Virus record (IMG/VR): IMGVR_UViG_3300035698_022190
Coordinates: 62,001 to 126,000 of that record
Source: a virus
Strand: one strand, 5' to 3'
DNA: 64,000 nt
The translations under genes were made by a program, and so were the position numbers. Positions 45,529 through 53,540 of this stretch are shown here, piece after piece. The first letter of the stretch is position 1. Each line of letters starts with the position of its first letter. A model generated the notes under the pieces. That model was not told where the DNA came from. It made no database searches and saw only the letters and a list, made by a program, of their open reading frames with translations.

Positions 45529-45601
45529 CTAGACGAGGAGCCATGATCTCCTACCCACGTGGTTCCAAACCACGGACTCTGCCTACTTGAGCTACGTCTA
45601 G
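45529..45601 (-). tRNA. tRNA-Pro (UGG)
   Basis: Acceptor CTAGACG/CGTCTAG, anticodon loop TTTGGAA in CGTGG/CCACG, T loop ATCATGG. Ends ACA. First (5'-most) tRNA of the cluster. Confidence 0.88.
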
Positions 45602-45675
45602 AATGTATGTCCACTTGTCAAATAACGAAAAAACTGGATGAATACCCAGTCATTGGAAATATAGATAATAAAAAT

Positions 45676-45873
45676 TTAAATGTCAAGTACTTTTTCAACT
45701 TTTTTTCTTTTAAGCCCTAAATCTTCTAGATAACCTGTATCTTCAAAATTATCTAAAAGGATGCCTTTTAATAAATCAATAGTTTTTTCTAATTTATCTA
45801 CTTGATCTATTAATGAATTTATCGTCGGAATTACTACTTGCGACTTCTTTTCACCTACTTTTAATTTTTCCAT
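45676..45873 (-). CDS. Small coiled-coil protein
   Basis: 65 residues, helical heptads (LIDQVDKLEKTIDLLKG). Its ATG lies in the T run of the preceding terminator. Function unknown. Confidence 0.5.
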   Translation of the reverse strand: MEKLKVGEKKSQVVIPTINSLIDQVDKLEKTIDLLKGILLDNFEDTGYLEDLGLKRKKVEKVLDI

Positions 45874-45878
45874 GGTAA

Positions 45879-45907
45879 AAAAAAGCAGGCCAATAAAGAC
45901 CTGCTTT
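45879..45907 (-). terminator. Intrinsic terminator
   Basis: AAAAGCAGG-loop-CCTGCTTTTTTT on the minus strand. Confidence 0.8.
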
Positions 45908-45918
45908 TAATTTGTAAT

Positions 45919-46293
45919 TTAAGATGCTTGTTCGTTTTCATCTTTATCTACTCTAGCCTTTAGAGCTAATCGCTGTTTATCGAGCGCTTCAAGGTAAGCG
46001 CTAACGCTTCCTTTATCAGATGGGTATAAGCCCGCACTAGTGCGGTATATTTTTGGAAGATAGGGGAGTTTATCCCGCCTCTTCACCCACCTAGCAATAA
46101 AATGCGCTGCTTGTTCGGTGTCAACGACAGACACCATTCTTATTTCTGAATCTGCAGCTCGATTAACATAATCGCCTAAGTAACAAACGATTATATAATT
46201 GTCTCCTTTGCCTGAGGTTACAGGCTTGCGGCTATTTAAATATCCGAATAGACGTCCAAGATCTTCGTAACGCTCTTTTTCAAACGTTTGCAT
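45919..46293 (-). CDS. Hypothetical protein
   Basis: 124 residues, basic middle, Gln/Lys tail; no motif. Promoter box 84 nt upstream. Confidence 0.5.
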   Translation of the reverse strand: MQTFEKERYEDLGRLFGYLNSRKPVTSGKGDNYIIVCYLGDYVNRAADSEIRMVSVVDTEQAAHFIARWVKRRDKLPYLPKIYRTSAGLYPSDKGSVSAYLEALDKQRLALKARVDKDENEQAS

Positions 46294-46376
46294 AATTACG
46301 TGTCCCTAATTTTCAATTCCGAAAATCGTTCCATCTCCTCGCTTGGGACAATTCAAGCAACTTGATCGTATAGTTC

Positions 46377-46383
46377 TTATACC
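46377..46383 (-). promoter_or_regulatory. RGTATAA promoter box
   Basis: Minus strand TTAGGTATAAGAACTA upstream of the 45919 gene. Confidence 0.5.
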
Positions 46384-46398
46384 TAAATTAGATCAGAA

Positions 46399-46740
46399 CT
46401 ATTTTACCTTTAACGATACTGCTTGGAATTCTTTTGCAATCGGCATGATTACACGAAGAATACCATTTTCTAGTTTCACTAGATCTTCTGCTTTTGTGAA
46501 GTCGTACTTCTTGTCATCAGTAATTGCGAAGAAATTAGTAAATCCTGGTGCAAAGGTGCCTTTACCAGCAGCTTTACGGGGTTTACCGGAAACAACAACA
46601 CCATTTTTATGCTTTTTAACTTCAATGTCCTCTACTAAGTAACCTGGAGCTTTTAATTCAATTAGTAATTGGGTGTCATCTGCTTGGTAAGCAACGTAGG
46701 TTGCCTCAGCATATGTTGGTGTATCTTTGATTATTCTCAT
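46399..46740 (-). CDS. Hsp20-like small chaperone
   Basis: 113 residues. APGYLVEDIEVKKHKNGVVV and the C-terminal KLENGILRVIMPI match the alpha-crystallin domain beta strands. Holdase chaperone. Short for the family, with minimal N-arm. Confidence 0.75.
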   Translation of the reverse strand: MRIIKDTPTYAEATYVAYQADDTQLLIELKAPGYLVEDIEVKKHKNGVVVSGKPRKAAGKGTFAPGFTNFFAITDDKKYDFTKAEDLVKLENGILRVIMPIAKEFQAVSLKVK

Positions 46741-46797
46741 TTTGTTGTATGGTTTCTGTTTTATTAGCTAATAAATTAGAGCTTATGCTCTAACCAT

Positions 46798-47142
46798 TTA
46801 TAGACGTGATTCCCACTCTGTAAGCATACGCGCAAAACTTTTACCTGGTACGTACGGTTCACTCTGGATCACACGAATTGTTTTATTCAACGCAAAAGCA
46901 ACTCCCATATCAAAATGGGACCCTTTGCTGCTTGAGTTGAAAAATATATGTATTTCATCTGCTTCTCGGATAGCTTCTGCATTTTGTTCGCATATTGCCA
47001 ATCCAGTAGCTTCTTGGTCTGTGTCACGATGCGGTAAGTGTACTTTGTCACCCTTATCTTCCAAAATTTGAGTATAAGATTCTAAGCGATCTCGGTATTC
47101 TTGTGTTGCATCACGCACGGAACATATGATAAATATTTTCAT
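46798..47142 (-). CDS. Nucleoside 2-deoxyribosyltransferase-like protein
   Basis: 114 residues. MKIFIICSVRDATQEYRDRL at the start and DEIHIFFNSSSKGSHFDMGVAFAL match the NDT fold, with Ser and Asp nucleotide contacts. Either salvage of nucleobases or a nucleotide-cleaving relative. Confidence 0.65.
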   Translation of the reverse strand: MKIFIICSVRDATQEYRDRLESYTQILEDKGDKVHLPHRDTDQEATGLAICEQNAEAIREADEIHIFFNSSSKGSHFDMGVAFALNKTIRVIQSEPYVPGKSFARMLTEWESRL

Positions 47143-47148
47143 AAATTA

Positions 47149-47862
47149 TTATGGTTGTATATCTTCAAATATAATAGGCACTTGTGCCTGTATATCTTTT
47201 AAGAGGGGTATTGCTATCTCTCTCATTTGGGGGTGGGCAGCTTTGTGTGTTCTTAATTTAAAAAAGTGTCTCCATTCTCTTAAATTTGCTGTCATGGTAA
47301 GCTCAGTTTTTAAACTGTTTGGGAGTACGCTTCTAGCTTGTTGTGGCGACCATCCACTTTTTAATAAATGAAAATAAGACGCCTCTGTCTGCCACATAGC
47401 TGTAAGCCATTCCCTCGTTTCAGTTTTAAATGAAGATTTGTCTGAAAAAATATGAACCCCAAGTTTACCTTCTCCCAATAAATGATCTAAAATGTTTTTT
47501 ACATCTTTTAAATCTTTTAAATCCAACCAAGGTGGTATTATAAAAGTAATGTGTTCTCCAAATTTTGCTTTTGAATAATTACAGTACCTTGTACTTTCTT
47601 GTGTGTAGGAGGCTAACCGGTGGCGAACTATTTCGTGCGACACTCCCCTATCACAGATAAATTTTACGGAGATTGACTCGTGTTCAATTACTGATTCATG
47701 TTTAAATTCATGAACAATCTTTTTTATAAATTTTTCTGCTGATCCTTCTTTTATAAGCCCCTCTGATTTATACGCGGAACGTCCCGCTAATTCCAAGGAT
47801 TTTAGTATTTCAGGCCCATCAATTTTTGTTAAAATCTCGTAGCTTGGTGATAATAACTGCAT
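47149..47862 (-). CDS. thyX: FAD-dependent thymidylate synthase ThyX
   Basis: 237 residues. RHRLASYTQESTR is the ThyX motif RHRxxSxxxxSxR near residue 85; HEFKHESVIEHESISVKF precedes it and LREWRHFFKLR is the C-terminal FAD/dUMP part. Makes dTMP from dUMP for phage DNA synthesis. Confidence 0.93.
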   Translation of the reverse strand: MQLLSPSYEILTKIDGPEILKSLELAGRSAYKSEGLIKEGSAEKFIKKIVHEFKHESVIEHESISVKFICDRGVSHEIVRHRLASYTQESTRYCNYSKAKFGEHITFIIPPWLDLKDLKDVKNILDHLLGEGKLGVHIFSDKSSFKTETREWLTAMWQTEASYFHLLKSGWSPQQARSVLPNSLKTELTMTANLREWRHFFKLRTHKAAHPQMREIAIPLLKDIQAQVPIIFEDIQP

Positions 47863-47874
47863 ATATATGTTTGG

Positions 47875-48072
47875 TTAAGTTATATCTTGTCCGAGTAGAA
47901 CATTTTGACACAAAATTTCAGCACCTTCAAGCGTTGCCTTGTACTGTCGATGGTTTTTTAAAAGTTGCTCTCGCTCAGTTTTTGCTAGATACTTTTTAAT
48001 CTCCGATATCCCTCCTCGGGTATACATGTTCACTAATCGCAACTTTAAATCCGCTCGAATGTGTGCTTTCAT
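47875..48072 (-). CDS. Small basic hypothetical protein
   Basis: 65 residues. ATG overlaps the TGA stop of the gene upstream (ATGA). No motif. Confidence 0.5.
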   Translation of the reverse strand: MKAHIRADLKLRLVNMYTRGGISEIKKYLAKTEREQLLKNHRQYKATLEGAEILCQNVLLGQDIT

Positions 48073-48263
48073 ACTTCTTTCCGTTTTCGTGGTTTACGTT
48101 GTTTAGGCTGTGCCTTTAAAACAAGGTGCAAAGCTGCCGGAGCCTTATATTTCTTTTTTTCTTCGCCAACCCAAATCCACCCTCTTTTTCTACTCTTTGA
48201 AATCTGTCTGGCAGTAGTGCCCAGTTGTTGTGCTAATTCTTTGTTTGATAATGGTTTTGCCAT
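48069..48263 (-). CDS. Small helix-turn-helix protein
   Basis: 64 residues from ATG 48263. LSNKELAQQLGTTARQISKSRKRG is a helix-turn-helix, followed by a basic tail. Stops on TGA. Possible transcription regulator. Confidence 0.6.
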   Translation of the reverse strand: MAKPLSNKELAQQLGTTARQISKSRKRGWIWVGEEKKKYKAPAALHLVLKAQPKQRKPRKRKEV

Positions 48264-48283
48264 ATTGCTCCTAAATTTTAGGG

Positions 48284-48316
48284 TAAAAAAGGGCAGCAAT
48301 TAATGTTGCCCTTTTT
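48284..48316 (-). terminator. Intrinsic terminator
   Basis: AAGGGCA-loop-TGCCCTTTTTT on the minus strand after the SPFH gene. Confidence 0.8.
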
Positions 48317-48335
48317 ATTAAATATTTAAAGTGGT

Positions 48336-49538
48336 CTACTTATTAGCAGTAGCCGAATTTGTTGATAAATCAATCATCATTTTTAACATCAAAGCATTTT
48401 CAATGTTGGAACCACCATCTTCTCCACCACCACCTGTGATAACATTTACCGGACCTACCCAATCTTTCAATGCGGTTGCAACCCCAATATCGCGTTTTAC
48501 ATTTGCATCTATTTGATATTTCTCTCTTTCAGATAGTCCATCTGCAATACGTAACTCTTCCGAAATACCTTGTGCAGTTTTAATCTTTTTGATCTTATCC
48601 TGTTCCGCTTCAAGTGCTGCATATTTAGCAACTTCATATAATTTAGATGCTTGTAATTCTGCAACTTCTTTTTCTTTCTTTCCAATGGTTACCATCTTAA
48701 TCTTATCAACTTCTTGAATCGCGCGTTCTTTAGCAATCTTAGTATCACCCTCTGCTTTTGCAGTTATGGCGTCTTGACTTGCTTTTTGTGCGTCTTTTCT
48801 TGATTCAATTAAAGCGGTTAATTTAGGATCAAAGTCCATGTCCTTGATGTTGAACTGAATAATTTTAATTCCATATTGAGAGAATACCGGTGCTTTATTA
48901 ATTACAGGCATGGTAGTCTCTTTATCACGTAAGAAATCAAATTTCTTTGTTGTTCTCTTCGTACCATCTTTATTAGTAGATTCTTGTACCTTTACTTCTG
49001 GTACATATAGCCCCTGCTCTAGTTGTGCTTTAGCAAGTCTAATAAATTCAGATCGTTTATCAGCATAAGCCTCTTCGGAGTTCATCAGTGAGCCTGTATT
49101 TTTCAGGGCTTCAACTACTTGTTGTCTGATCATTCCTTTAGTTGCTTCATTAGAACTATATAGCTCATGAAGTGCATATAAATTCTCCGGTAATCTTGAT
49201 AATTCATATTGCATTACACAGCTTACATCAGCATACCCATCTGGAAATTGAACTCGAACTGCTCCGGTAACATTTCCTCGGCCACCATCTTCAACTTCTT
49301 TTGATAAAAATACAACATCAGATAATTTATACTTTGAAATAGTGCCAAAATATTGACCATACCAACCGGGAGCGTTTCTAACTGACATATTACCCTTAGG
49401 CCATGATTGTTTTATTTGATAATATCCGAAATCATTTCTTTCAACGAGATTGTTCAAAGAAAAACCGATAAAAACTACAGCTAAAACTACGATAATAGAA
49501 AATATAGATTTGCTGATTTGCTTCTTACTATAAGGCAT
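48336..49538 (-). CDS. SPFH/band 7 (prohibitin-like) membrane protein
   Basis: 400 residues. N-terminal transmembrane helix (residues 11-30), SPFH domain (35-210), then a long helix with Ala/Lys/Glu repeats (255-350) typical of flotillin/HflK-type proteins, then a Gly-rich linker. Forms ring-shaped membrane assemblies; may shield phage structures or control host FtsH proteolysis. The 71-residue membrane protein upstream may be its partner. Confidence 0.8.
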   Translation of the reverse strand: MPYSKKQISKSIFSIIVVLAVVFIGFSLNNLVERNDFGYYQIKQSWPKGNMSVRNAPGWYGQYFGTISKYKLSDVVFLSKEVEDGGRGNVTGAVRVQFPDGYADVSCVMQYELSRLPENLYALHELYSSNEATKGMIRQQVVEALKNTGSLMNSEEAYADKRSEFIRLAKAQLEQGLYVPEVKVQESTNKDGTKRTTKKFDFLRDKETTMPVINKAPVFSQYGIKIIQFNIKDMDFDPKLTALIESRKDAQKASQDAITAKAEGDTKIAKERAIQEVDKIKMVTIGKKEKEVAELQASKLYEVAKYAALEAEQDKIKKIKTAQGISEELRIADGLSEREKYQIDANVKRDIGVATALKDWVGPVNVITGGGGEDGGSNIENALMLKMMIDLSTNSATANK

Positions 49539-49553
49539 GTAGCCTCCTTTTTT

Positions 49554-49769
49554 TTATTTTTGTGATAGATCTTTTAAACCATCCAACTTCTTTTTAGAAG
49601 CAGTTGATCTCTTTTTCAAGTCCGAGGGGATTCTATCTGCAGCTTTTGCGCGGTCTTGAATATCCTCGACAGCTGCTTTTACATCTTCCGTAAGTGTTGC
49701 TCTCCTATACCACTTCCATATAAAATATAGAATGGTAAAGAAAATAATAGCGATAAGTAGTTGTGCCAT
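49554..49769 (-). CDS. Small single-pass membrane protein
   Basis: 71 residues: transmembrane segment at 3-19 and a Lys-rich cytoplasmic helix. 15 nt upstream of the SPFH gene. Confidence 0.6.
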   Translation of the reverse strand: MAQLLIAIIFFTILYFIWKWYRRATLTEDVKAAVEDIQDRAKAADRIPSDLKKRSTASKKKLDGLKDLSQK

Positions 49770-49852
49770 TTTATTGCTAATTCCTTATATTATTAATTAG
49801 TATATAGCTTGTTACAAAAAAAATACATAAGATCTAGGTGTTGCTAAAATTC

Positions 49853-49859
49853 TTATACC
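49853..49859 (-). promoter_or_regulatory. RGTATAA promoter box
   Basis: Minus strand TCTGGTATAAGAATTT between the terminator and the SPFH operon. Confidence 0.55.
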
Positions 49860-49861
49860 AG

Positions 49862-49890
49862 AAAAGGCCAACATATTGCTGGCCTTTTTA
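49862..49890 (-). terminator. Intrinsic terminator
   Basis: AAAAAGGCCA-loop-TGGCCTTTT after the zinc-ribbon gene. Confidence 0.75.
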
Positions 49891-49909
49891 GTTCAATGTT
49901 TAAGAGTTA

Positions 49910-50647
49910 TCAGGCTCTTTGTCCGCAATGTCTGCAGAACTGGTCACCCTTTCTTAACCTTCCACCACACCCACCACAATAAGAGCGGATGCTCTTTGGT
50001 GTATGTACTTGTGCGCTGGTTGGCAATAAGTGGTATGTATATGAAGCTGTACATATAGACTCAAACTTCAGATATACTTCTGTGAAATCTTGATCTGATT
50101 TATCTCCATGCTCTACACGTCCTGTTTCAATACCCTTCTTTGTGCTTCTAAAAATGTTTTCTGCTGATGATTTAACATTGCTTGTGTCAAAGCTCATTGT
50201 ATTATTACACGTTACAGTGCCATATTGTGGCGCTCCCCCAGTACCAATACCGTTTACATGCGTCACCCAAGGATCATTTAATGTAGTTTGAATTGGATAA
50301 TAAGGCTGGACTGGTGTTGATTCTTTGTAAAAAAGAATCTCAACCAAACCGTTTTTTTCAATGGCTTTTTTGGCTGCTTTCGTGTTAGGTACATCATATG
50401 TATTAAAGAGCAACTTTTCATCTGTATCAATAAAACGGTCTAAATAAAAATGTTGTCCCGGATTAAGAACTATTCCGGCATTGCTAATAAATTTGCCATT
50501 TAGCTTAATCTTAGCTTTGTATACATCTTGAGTTGAGTTTTGTAATTCGATTTGAAATTCCGTTTGATCTTTTAAATAGATCATTTGTCCGGAATACTTC
50601 CTGAGACGATTGCCATTAACAGCAATCTCTGCGATTGGTTTATACAT
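49910..50647 (-). CDS. Protein with C-terminal zinc ribbon
   Basis: 245 residues from ATG 50647 (RBS AGGAGA). Beta-rich body and a C-terminal double CxxC zinc ribbon (CGGCGG ... CRHCGQRA). Aromatic and Asn-rich surface residues. Function unknown. Confidence 0.6.
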   Translation of the reverse strand: MYKPIAEIAVNGNRLRKYSGQMIYLKDQTEFQIELQNSTQDVYKAKIKLNGKFISNAGIVLNPGQHFYLDRFIDTDEKLLFNTYDVPNTKAAKKAIEKNGLVEILFYKESTPVQPYYPIQTTLNDPWVTHVNGIGTGGAPQYGTVTCNNTMSFDTSNVKSSAENIFRSTKKGIETGRVEHGDKSDQDFTEVYLKFESICTASYTYHLLPTSAQVHTPKSIRSYCGGCGGRLRKGDQFCRHCGQRA

Positions 50648-50667
50648 AGGTATTCTCCTGTTTTGTG

Positions 50668-50674
50668 TTATACT
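50668..50674 (-). promoter_or_regulatory. RGTATAA promoter box
   Basis: Minus strand TTGACAGTATAACACA, 21 nt before the ATG of the zinc-ribbon gene. Confidence 0.5.
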
Positions 50675-50775
50675 GTCAAACCAATTTGCAAGCATAATGC
50701 TTCTTGCTCTAATGCCTTAGTGACACTTGGCGCAACAGCGCGAGTAATATACTTAAATATAATAAATTTAAACTA

Positions 50776-50803
50776 AAAAAGCAAGCAGTTTAAGTGCTTG
50801 CTT
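50776..50803 (-). terminator. Intrinsic terminator overlapping a stop codon
   Basis: AAGCAAGCA-cttaaac-TGCTTGCTTTTTT; the stop of the 62-residue gene lies in the loop. Confidence 0.75.
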
Positions 50804-50978
50804 CTGAATCTTTTTCTTCCATTGATTTTGCCAACGGTTTGCCACATTTAGTACAACGTATTTCTGCTTGTTGCACAAATTTATCTTTGCCTGTTGGTGA
50901 CAAAATTTTTGAAAGCTTTTTTACTGTGTAGATTGGTGCAAACTCTAGACTACCACATGTACATGCAACATCTGTCAT
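50790..50978 (-). CDS. Small zinc-ribbon protein
   Basis: 62 residues; CTCG near the N-terminus and CTKCGKPL form a zinc ribbon. Possibly a transcription or host-interaction factor. Confidence 0.6.
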   Translation of the reverse strand: MTDVACTCGSLEFAPIYTVKKLSKILSPTGKDKFVQQAEIRCTKCGKPLAKSMEEKDSEAST

Positions 50979-50995
50979 CTTTGATAAATCTACAT

Positions 50996-51556
50996 TTACT
51001 GTGTTGCTAATTTTTCTTCGCCTTCCTTTTCAGTCGGTTTAAATATTTTTTTTCTTATTAGATCGGTTACCTTAGTGCGTACAGCTTCTGCATATTCCAA
51101 AGAAGCGGATGAATTTGAGTATCCTCCATTATAACCAGCATATATCTTAGTCCAGCTATTTGGCCCAAACTGCGATTGCCACATTTTTAAATCTGTAACA
51201 GCAAGAGCTGCTGCATAATCCATATTTTGAATTAACTCAAGCATAGCAAGATTTCTATTTAAGTTGTTTAGATGTCTTCCTTCCTGAATTAATAAGTAGT
51301 CAATATGTTTGTGCCAATACCCACCACTTGGATCTCCAATATTAAAAGGTACTATGTCTTCACCCACAAATGACTCATGCCACATGATAGCTGCCATGCT
51401 ATACCCAAGATCAAACTCTTTTCCATAGTCAAAGGCTTTCTTCATCAAAGCTTTTTGTTGCAAAGTTAACTTATCATAATTGTTTTGTGGCTGGGCAAGC
51501 AACAAAAGCGGTAAGGCTAACGTAAAAAGCCATAACATTATTTTCATTATTTTCAT
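50996..51556 (-). CDS. Secreted lytic transglycosylase-like protein
   Basis: 186 residues from ATG 51556. Signal peptide (1-20, LWLFTLALPLLLLA). MAAIMWHESFVGE holds the catalytic Glu of the SLT/goose lysozyme-like fold, and YNGGYSNSSASLEYAEAV resembles the later SLT block. Acts on peptidoglycan in the periplasm; encoded with early genes rather than with the late endolysin. Confidence 0.7.
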   Translation of the reverse strand: MKIMKIMLWLFTLALPLLLLAQPQNNYDKLTLQQKALMKKAFDYGKEFDLGYSMAAIMWHESFVGEDIVPFNIGDPSGGYWHKHIDYLLIQEGRHLNNLNRNLAMLELIQNMDYAAALAVTDLKMWQSQFGPNSWTKIYAGYNGGYSNSSASLEYAEAVRTKVTDLIRKKIFKPTEKEGEEKLATQ

Positions 51557-51575
51557 AGATGTCCCTATTTTACGC

Positions 51576-51603
51576 AAGCCGACCAAGTTGCGATCGGCTT
51601 GCA
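51576..51603 (-). terminator. Hairpin, possible terminator
   Basis: GCAAGCCGA-loop-TCGGCTTGC after the 51615 gene, without a good T run. Confidence 0.4.
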
Positions 51604-51614
51604 ATTTTATTCTA

Positions 51615-52043
51615 TTACGGTACTATTACTAGGTCCTCAAAAAGTAGATCTTCTGGATTAGCAAAAGGCCCAGTAAAAGCTGGTTGAGATAAGCGTACTC
51701 GCTCATATTTATCCTTAAACTGTTTATCCACAACTTCGCCCTCTATAGGGCATAGCTGACAACCGTCATCAGTTTCTCTAAACTCAAAGACAGTTAATCT
51801 ATCTTGTATTGGAACACCAATAGTGTCCAAACCTTCCGAATGTCTTTGGGGGGTAAGACATAACAACTCTTGTTGTTCACAAATTATAACGTCATCTGGA
51901 AGAGCAATACAACTATTAAATTCGAACATTGCTTCTGCATCATCAAGATGGTCACATAAATTTGTTTCTATAAGGTTCAATGCATCTGGACTTTCCAATA
52001 TAATCCCCAGTCCCATGTCAAACGTTCTTCGCTTTGGAGGCAT
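51615..52043 (-). CDS. Hypothetical acidic protein
   Basis: 142 residues from MPPKRRTFDMGLG; promoter box 62 nt upstream supports this start over the longer frame. No motif. Confidence 0.5.
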   Translation of the reverse strand: MPPKRRTFDMGLGIILESPDALNLIETNLCDHLDDAEAMFEFNSCIALPDDVIICEQQELLCLTPQRHSEGLDTIGVPIQDRLTVFEFRETDDGCQLCPIEGEVVDKQFKDKYERVRLSQPAFTGPFANPEDLLFEDLVIVP

Positions 52044-52104
52044 ACTATCTCCTTTTTTAGGATTGATTAATTGGATCTGAACAAAAACTAGATCTGTATT
52101 TTTC

Positions 52105-52111
52105 TTATACC
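52105..52111 (-). promoter_or_regulatory. RGTATAA promoter box
   Basis: Minus strand ATGGGTATAAGAAAAA upstream of the 51615 gene. Confidence 0.5.
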
Positions 52112-52125
52112 CATAAGTATTGTTT

Positions 52126-52830
52126 TTATGGGAGCTTGTTTGTGATATTCTGGATAACATCTACTAGATACGGAAGCTCGTATTCTGTAGCTCCCCAGTC
52201 TTGTAAATGTACCAGTGCTTGTGTTTTGACTTGTTTACCATAATACCTTTCCAAGAGAAACCTATACATACTTAATTGAAGCGCGTAATGCCAATAGTTA
52301 CTATCATGTAAATGGTCCGTAGTTGGATCCGTCCCTCTCTTATTACCAAAGGCTGTTTTTCTAATTGCTTTATTAGTTTTCCAGTCTATAATTGTATAAA
52401 TATCTGTAACAGGGTTATGGACTAATAGATCTATCGTGCCAGAAATTCCTATTTCTTCGCTGTATATAATTACTTCTGGGTACCAGTTGTATTTATCGCG
52501 GGTGAATTGTTCTAGCCATTTTACCCCCTGTATTCCCTTTATATCAGTTACAGGAACTTTTGTGTTTATATAATCTTCTAGCTGATTATGGACCCTTGTT
52601 CCATCTAATCCGGCTTGTTCCCACTCTCCTAATAAACTCTCTTTCGTATAGGATGCATATTTAGGGGAATTTGCGACCAATTTAGATGCAATCTTTTCTG
52701 CCTCGAAAGGCCTAAATAAGCTGTGTATAATCGTAGTAGTGCTAGTAAATTCAGCCTTGGGGTTAGACGTAAGTGTATAAATATGTGTTGCATCATCTAA
52801 CGTGATGTCTTTACTAAAGAGCTGATTCAT
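52126..52830 (-). CDS. PD-(D/E)XK nuclease (RecB/Cas4-like)
   Basis: 234 residues. GTRVHNQLEDYI near 75, GISGTIDLLVHN near 125 with the catalytic Asp, IIDWKTNKAI with the D-x-K core, and HYALQLSMYRFLLE (QxxxY motif). Likely exonuclease for host DNA breakdown or phage recombination. Confidence 0.85.
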   Translation of the reverse strand: MNQLFSKDITLDDATHIYTLTSNPKAEFTSTTTIIHSLFRPFEAEKIASKLVANSPKYASYTKESLLGEWEQAGLDGTRVHNQLEDYINTKVPVTDIKGIQGVKWLEQFTRDKYNWYPEVIIYSEEIGISGTIDLLVHNPVTDIYTIIDWKTNKAIRKTAFGNKRGTDPTTDHLHDSNYWHYALQLSMYRFLLERYYGKQVKTQALVHLQDWGATEYELPYLVDVIQNITNKLP

Positions 52831-52835
52831 TTATT

Positions 52836-53444
52836 TTATATGATTTCGTCTACTAACCCATATTCTAAGCACTGTTCTGCATCAAAATATAAGTCATGTT
52901 CTAGTATACCTTTTATCTCGCCTTCTGGGATCTTGGTGTACTTTTTATAAATCCCCATAATTTTATTCATTAAAACGTCCGCATTTTTTAAACCATCTTT
53001 TAAATCCGCATACTTACCAAGAATCTTAGAGGAAAGTTGGTGAATTAGCATCATTGAATTAGATCCAATTTGTCTATGGTTTCCTATTACGCTAAATAAA
53101 GTAGCGGAACTGGCAACAAGCCCATCTATAATGGTAGTAACTTTTAAACCGTTAGATTGAATTCTTCCGATCGCGTCCATGATGGCAAAACCATCCAATA
53201 CAAAACCACCATTGCTATTAATGTGTAAATATATAGGATCAATACCTTCAAGTTCCCGAATAATTTTATCTCTTAAGTGTATATGACTCATCTCTAAAAG
53301 TATTTTGTTTACCCTTAAAGCAGATTCAGAGTCTACTCCTGAATAAAAATAGATTCTATTAGCTGTTTCCTCTACGTTTTTTTCTGCGTCGTCTTTCGTT
53401 CCCCTAATGGGAGCACCCCAAACTGGGGCTATGTTCTCAGTCAT
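52836..53444 (-). CDS. clpP: ClpP-like serine protease
   Basis: 202 residues. LHINSNGGFVLDGFAIMDAI is the oxyanion region, GLVASSATLF holds the catalytic Ser, MLIHQLSS the catalytic His. Forms a tetradecameric protease; may degrade host proteins or mature the head. Confidence 0.88.
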   Translation of the reverse strand: MTENIAPVWGAPIRGTKDDAEKNVEETANRIYFYSGVDSESALRVNKILLEMSHIHLRDKIIRELEGIDPIYLHINSNGGFVLDGFAIMDAIGRIQSNGLKVTTIIDGLVASSATLFSVIGNHRQIGSNSMMLIHQLSSKILGKYADLKDGLKNADVLMNKIMGIYKKYTKIPEGEIKGILEHDLYFDAEQCLEYGLVDEII

Positions 53445-53481
53445 TCATTTTCCTTTTTTATTATTGTTTACTACTAACAAC

Positions 53482-53505
53482 CCCATAGTTTAAGCTATGG
53501 GGCTA
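53482..53505. terminator. Strong hairpin
   Basis: CCCCATAG-tttaag-CTATGGGG between two minus genes; T run is poor, so termination or RNA processing. Confidence 0.45.
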
Positions 53506-53540
53506 TATTAATAGTTAGTCGAGTTTCTGGATTTATCTTT

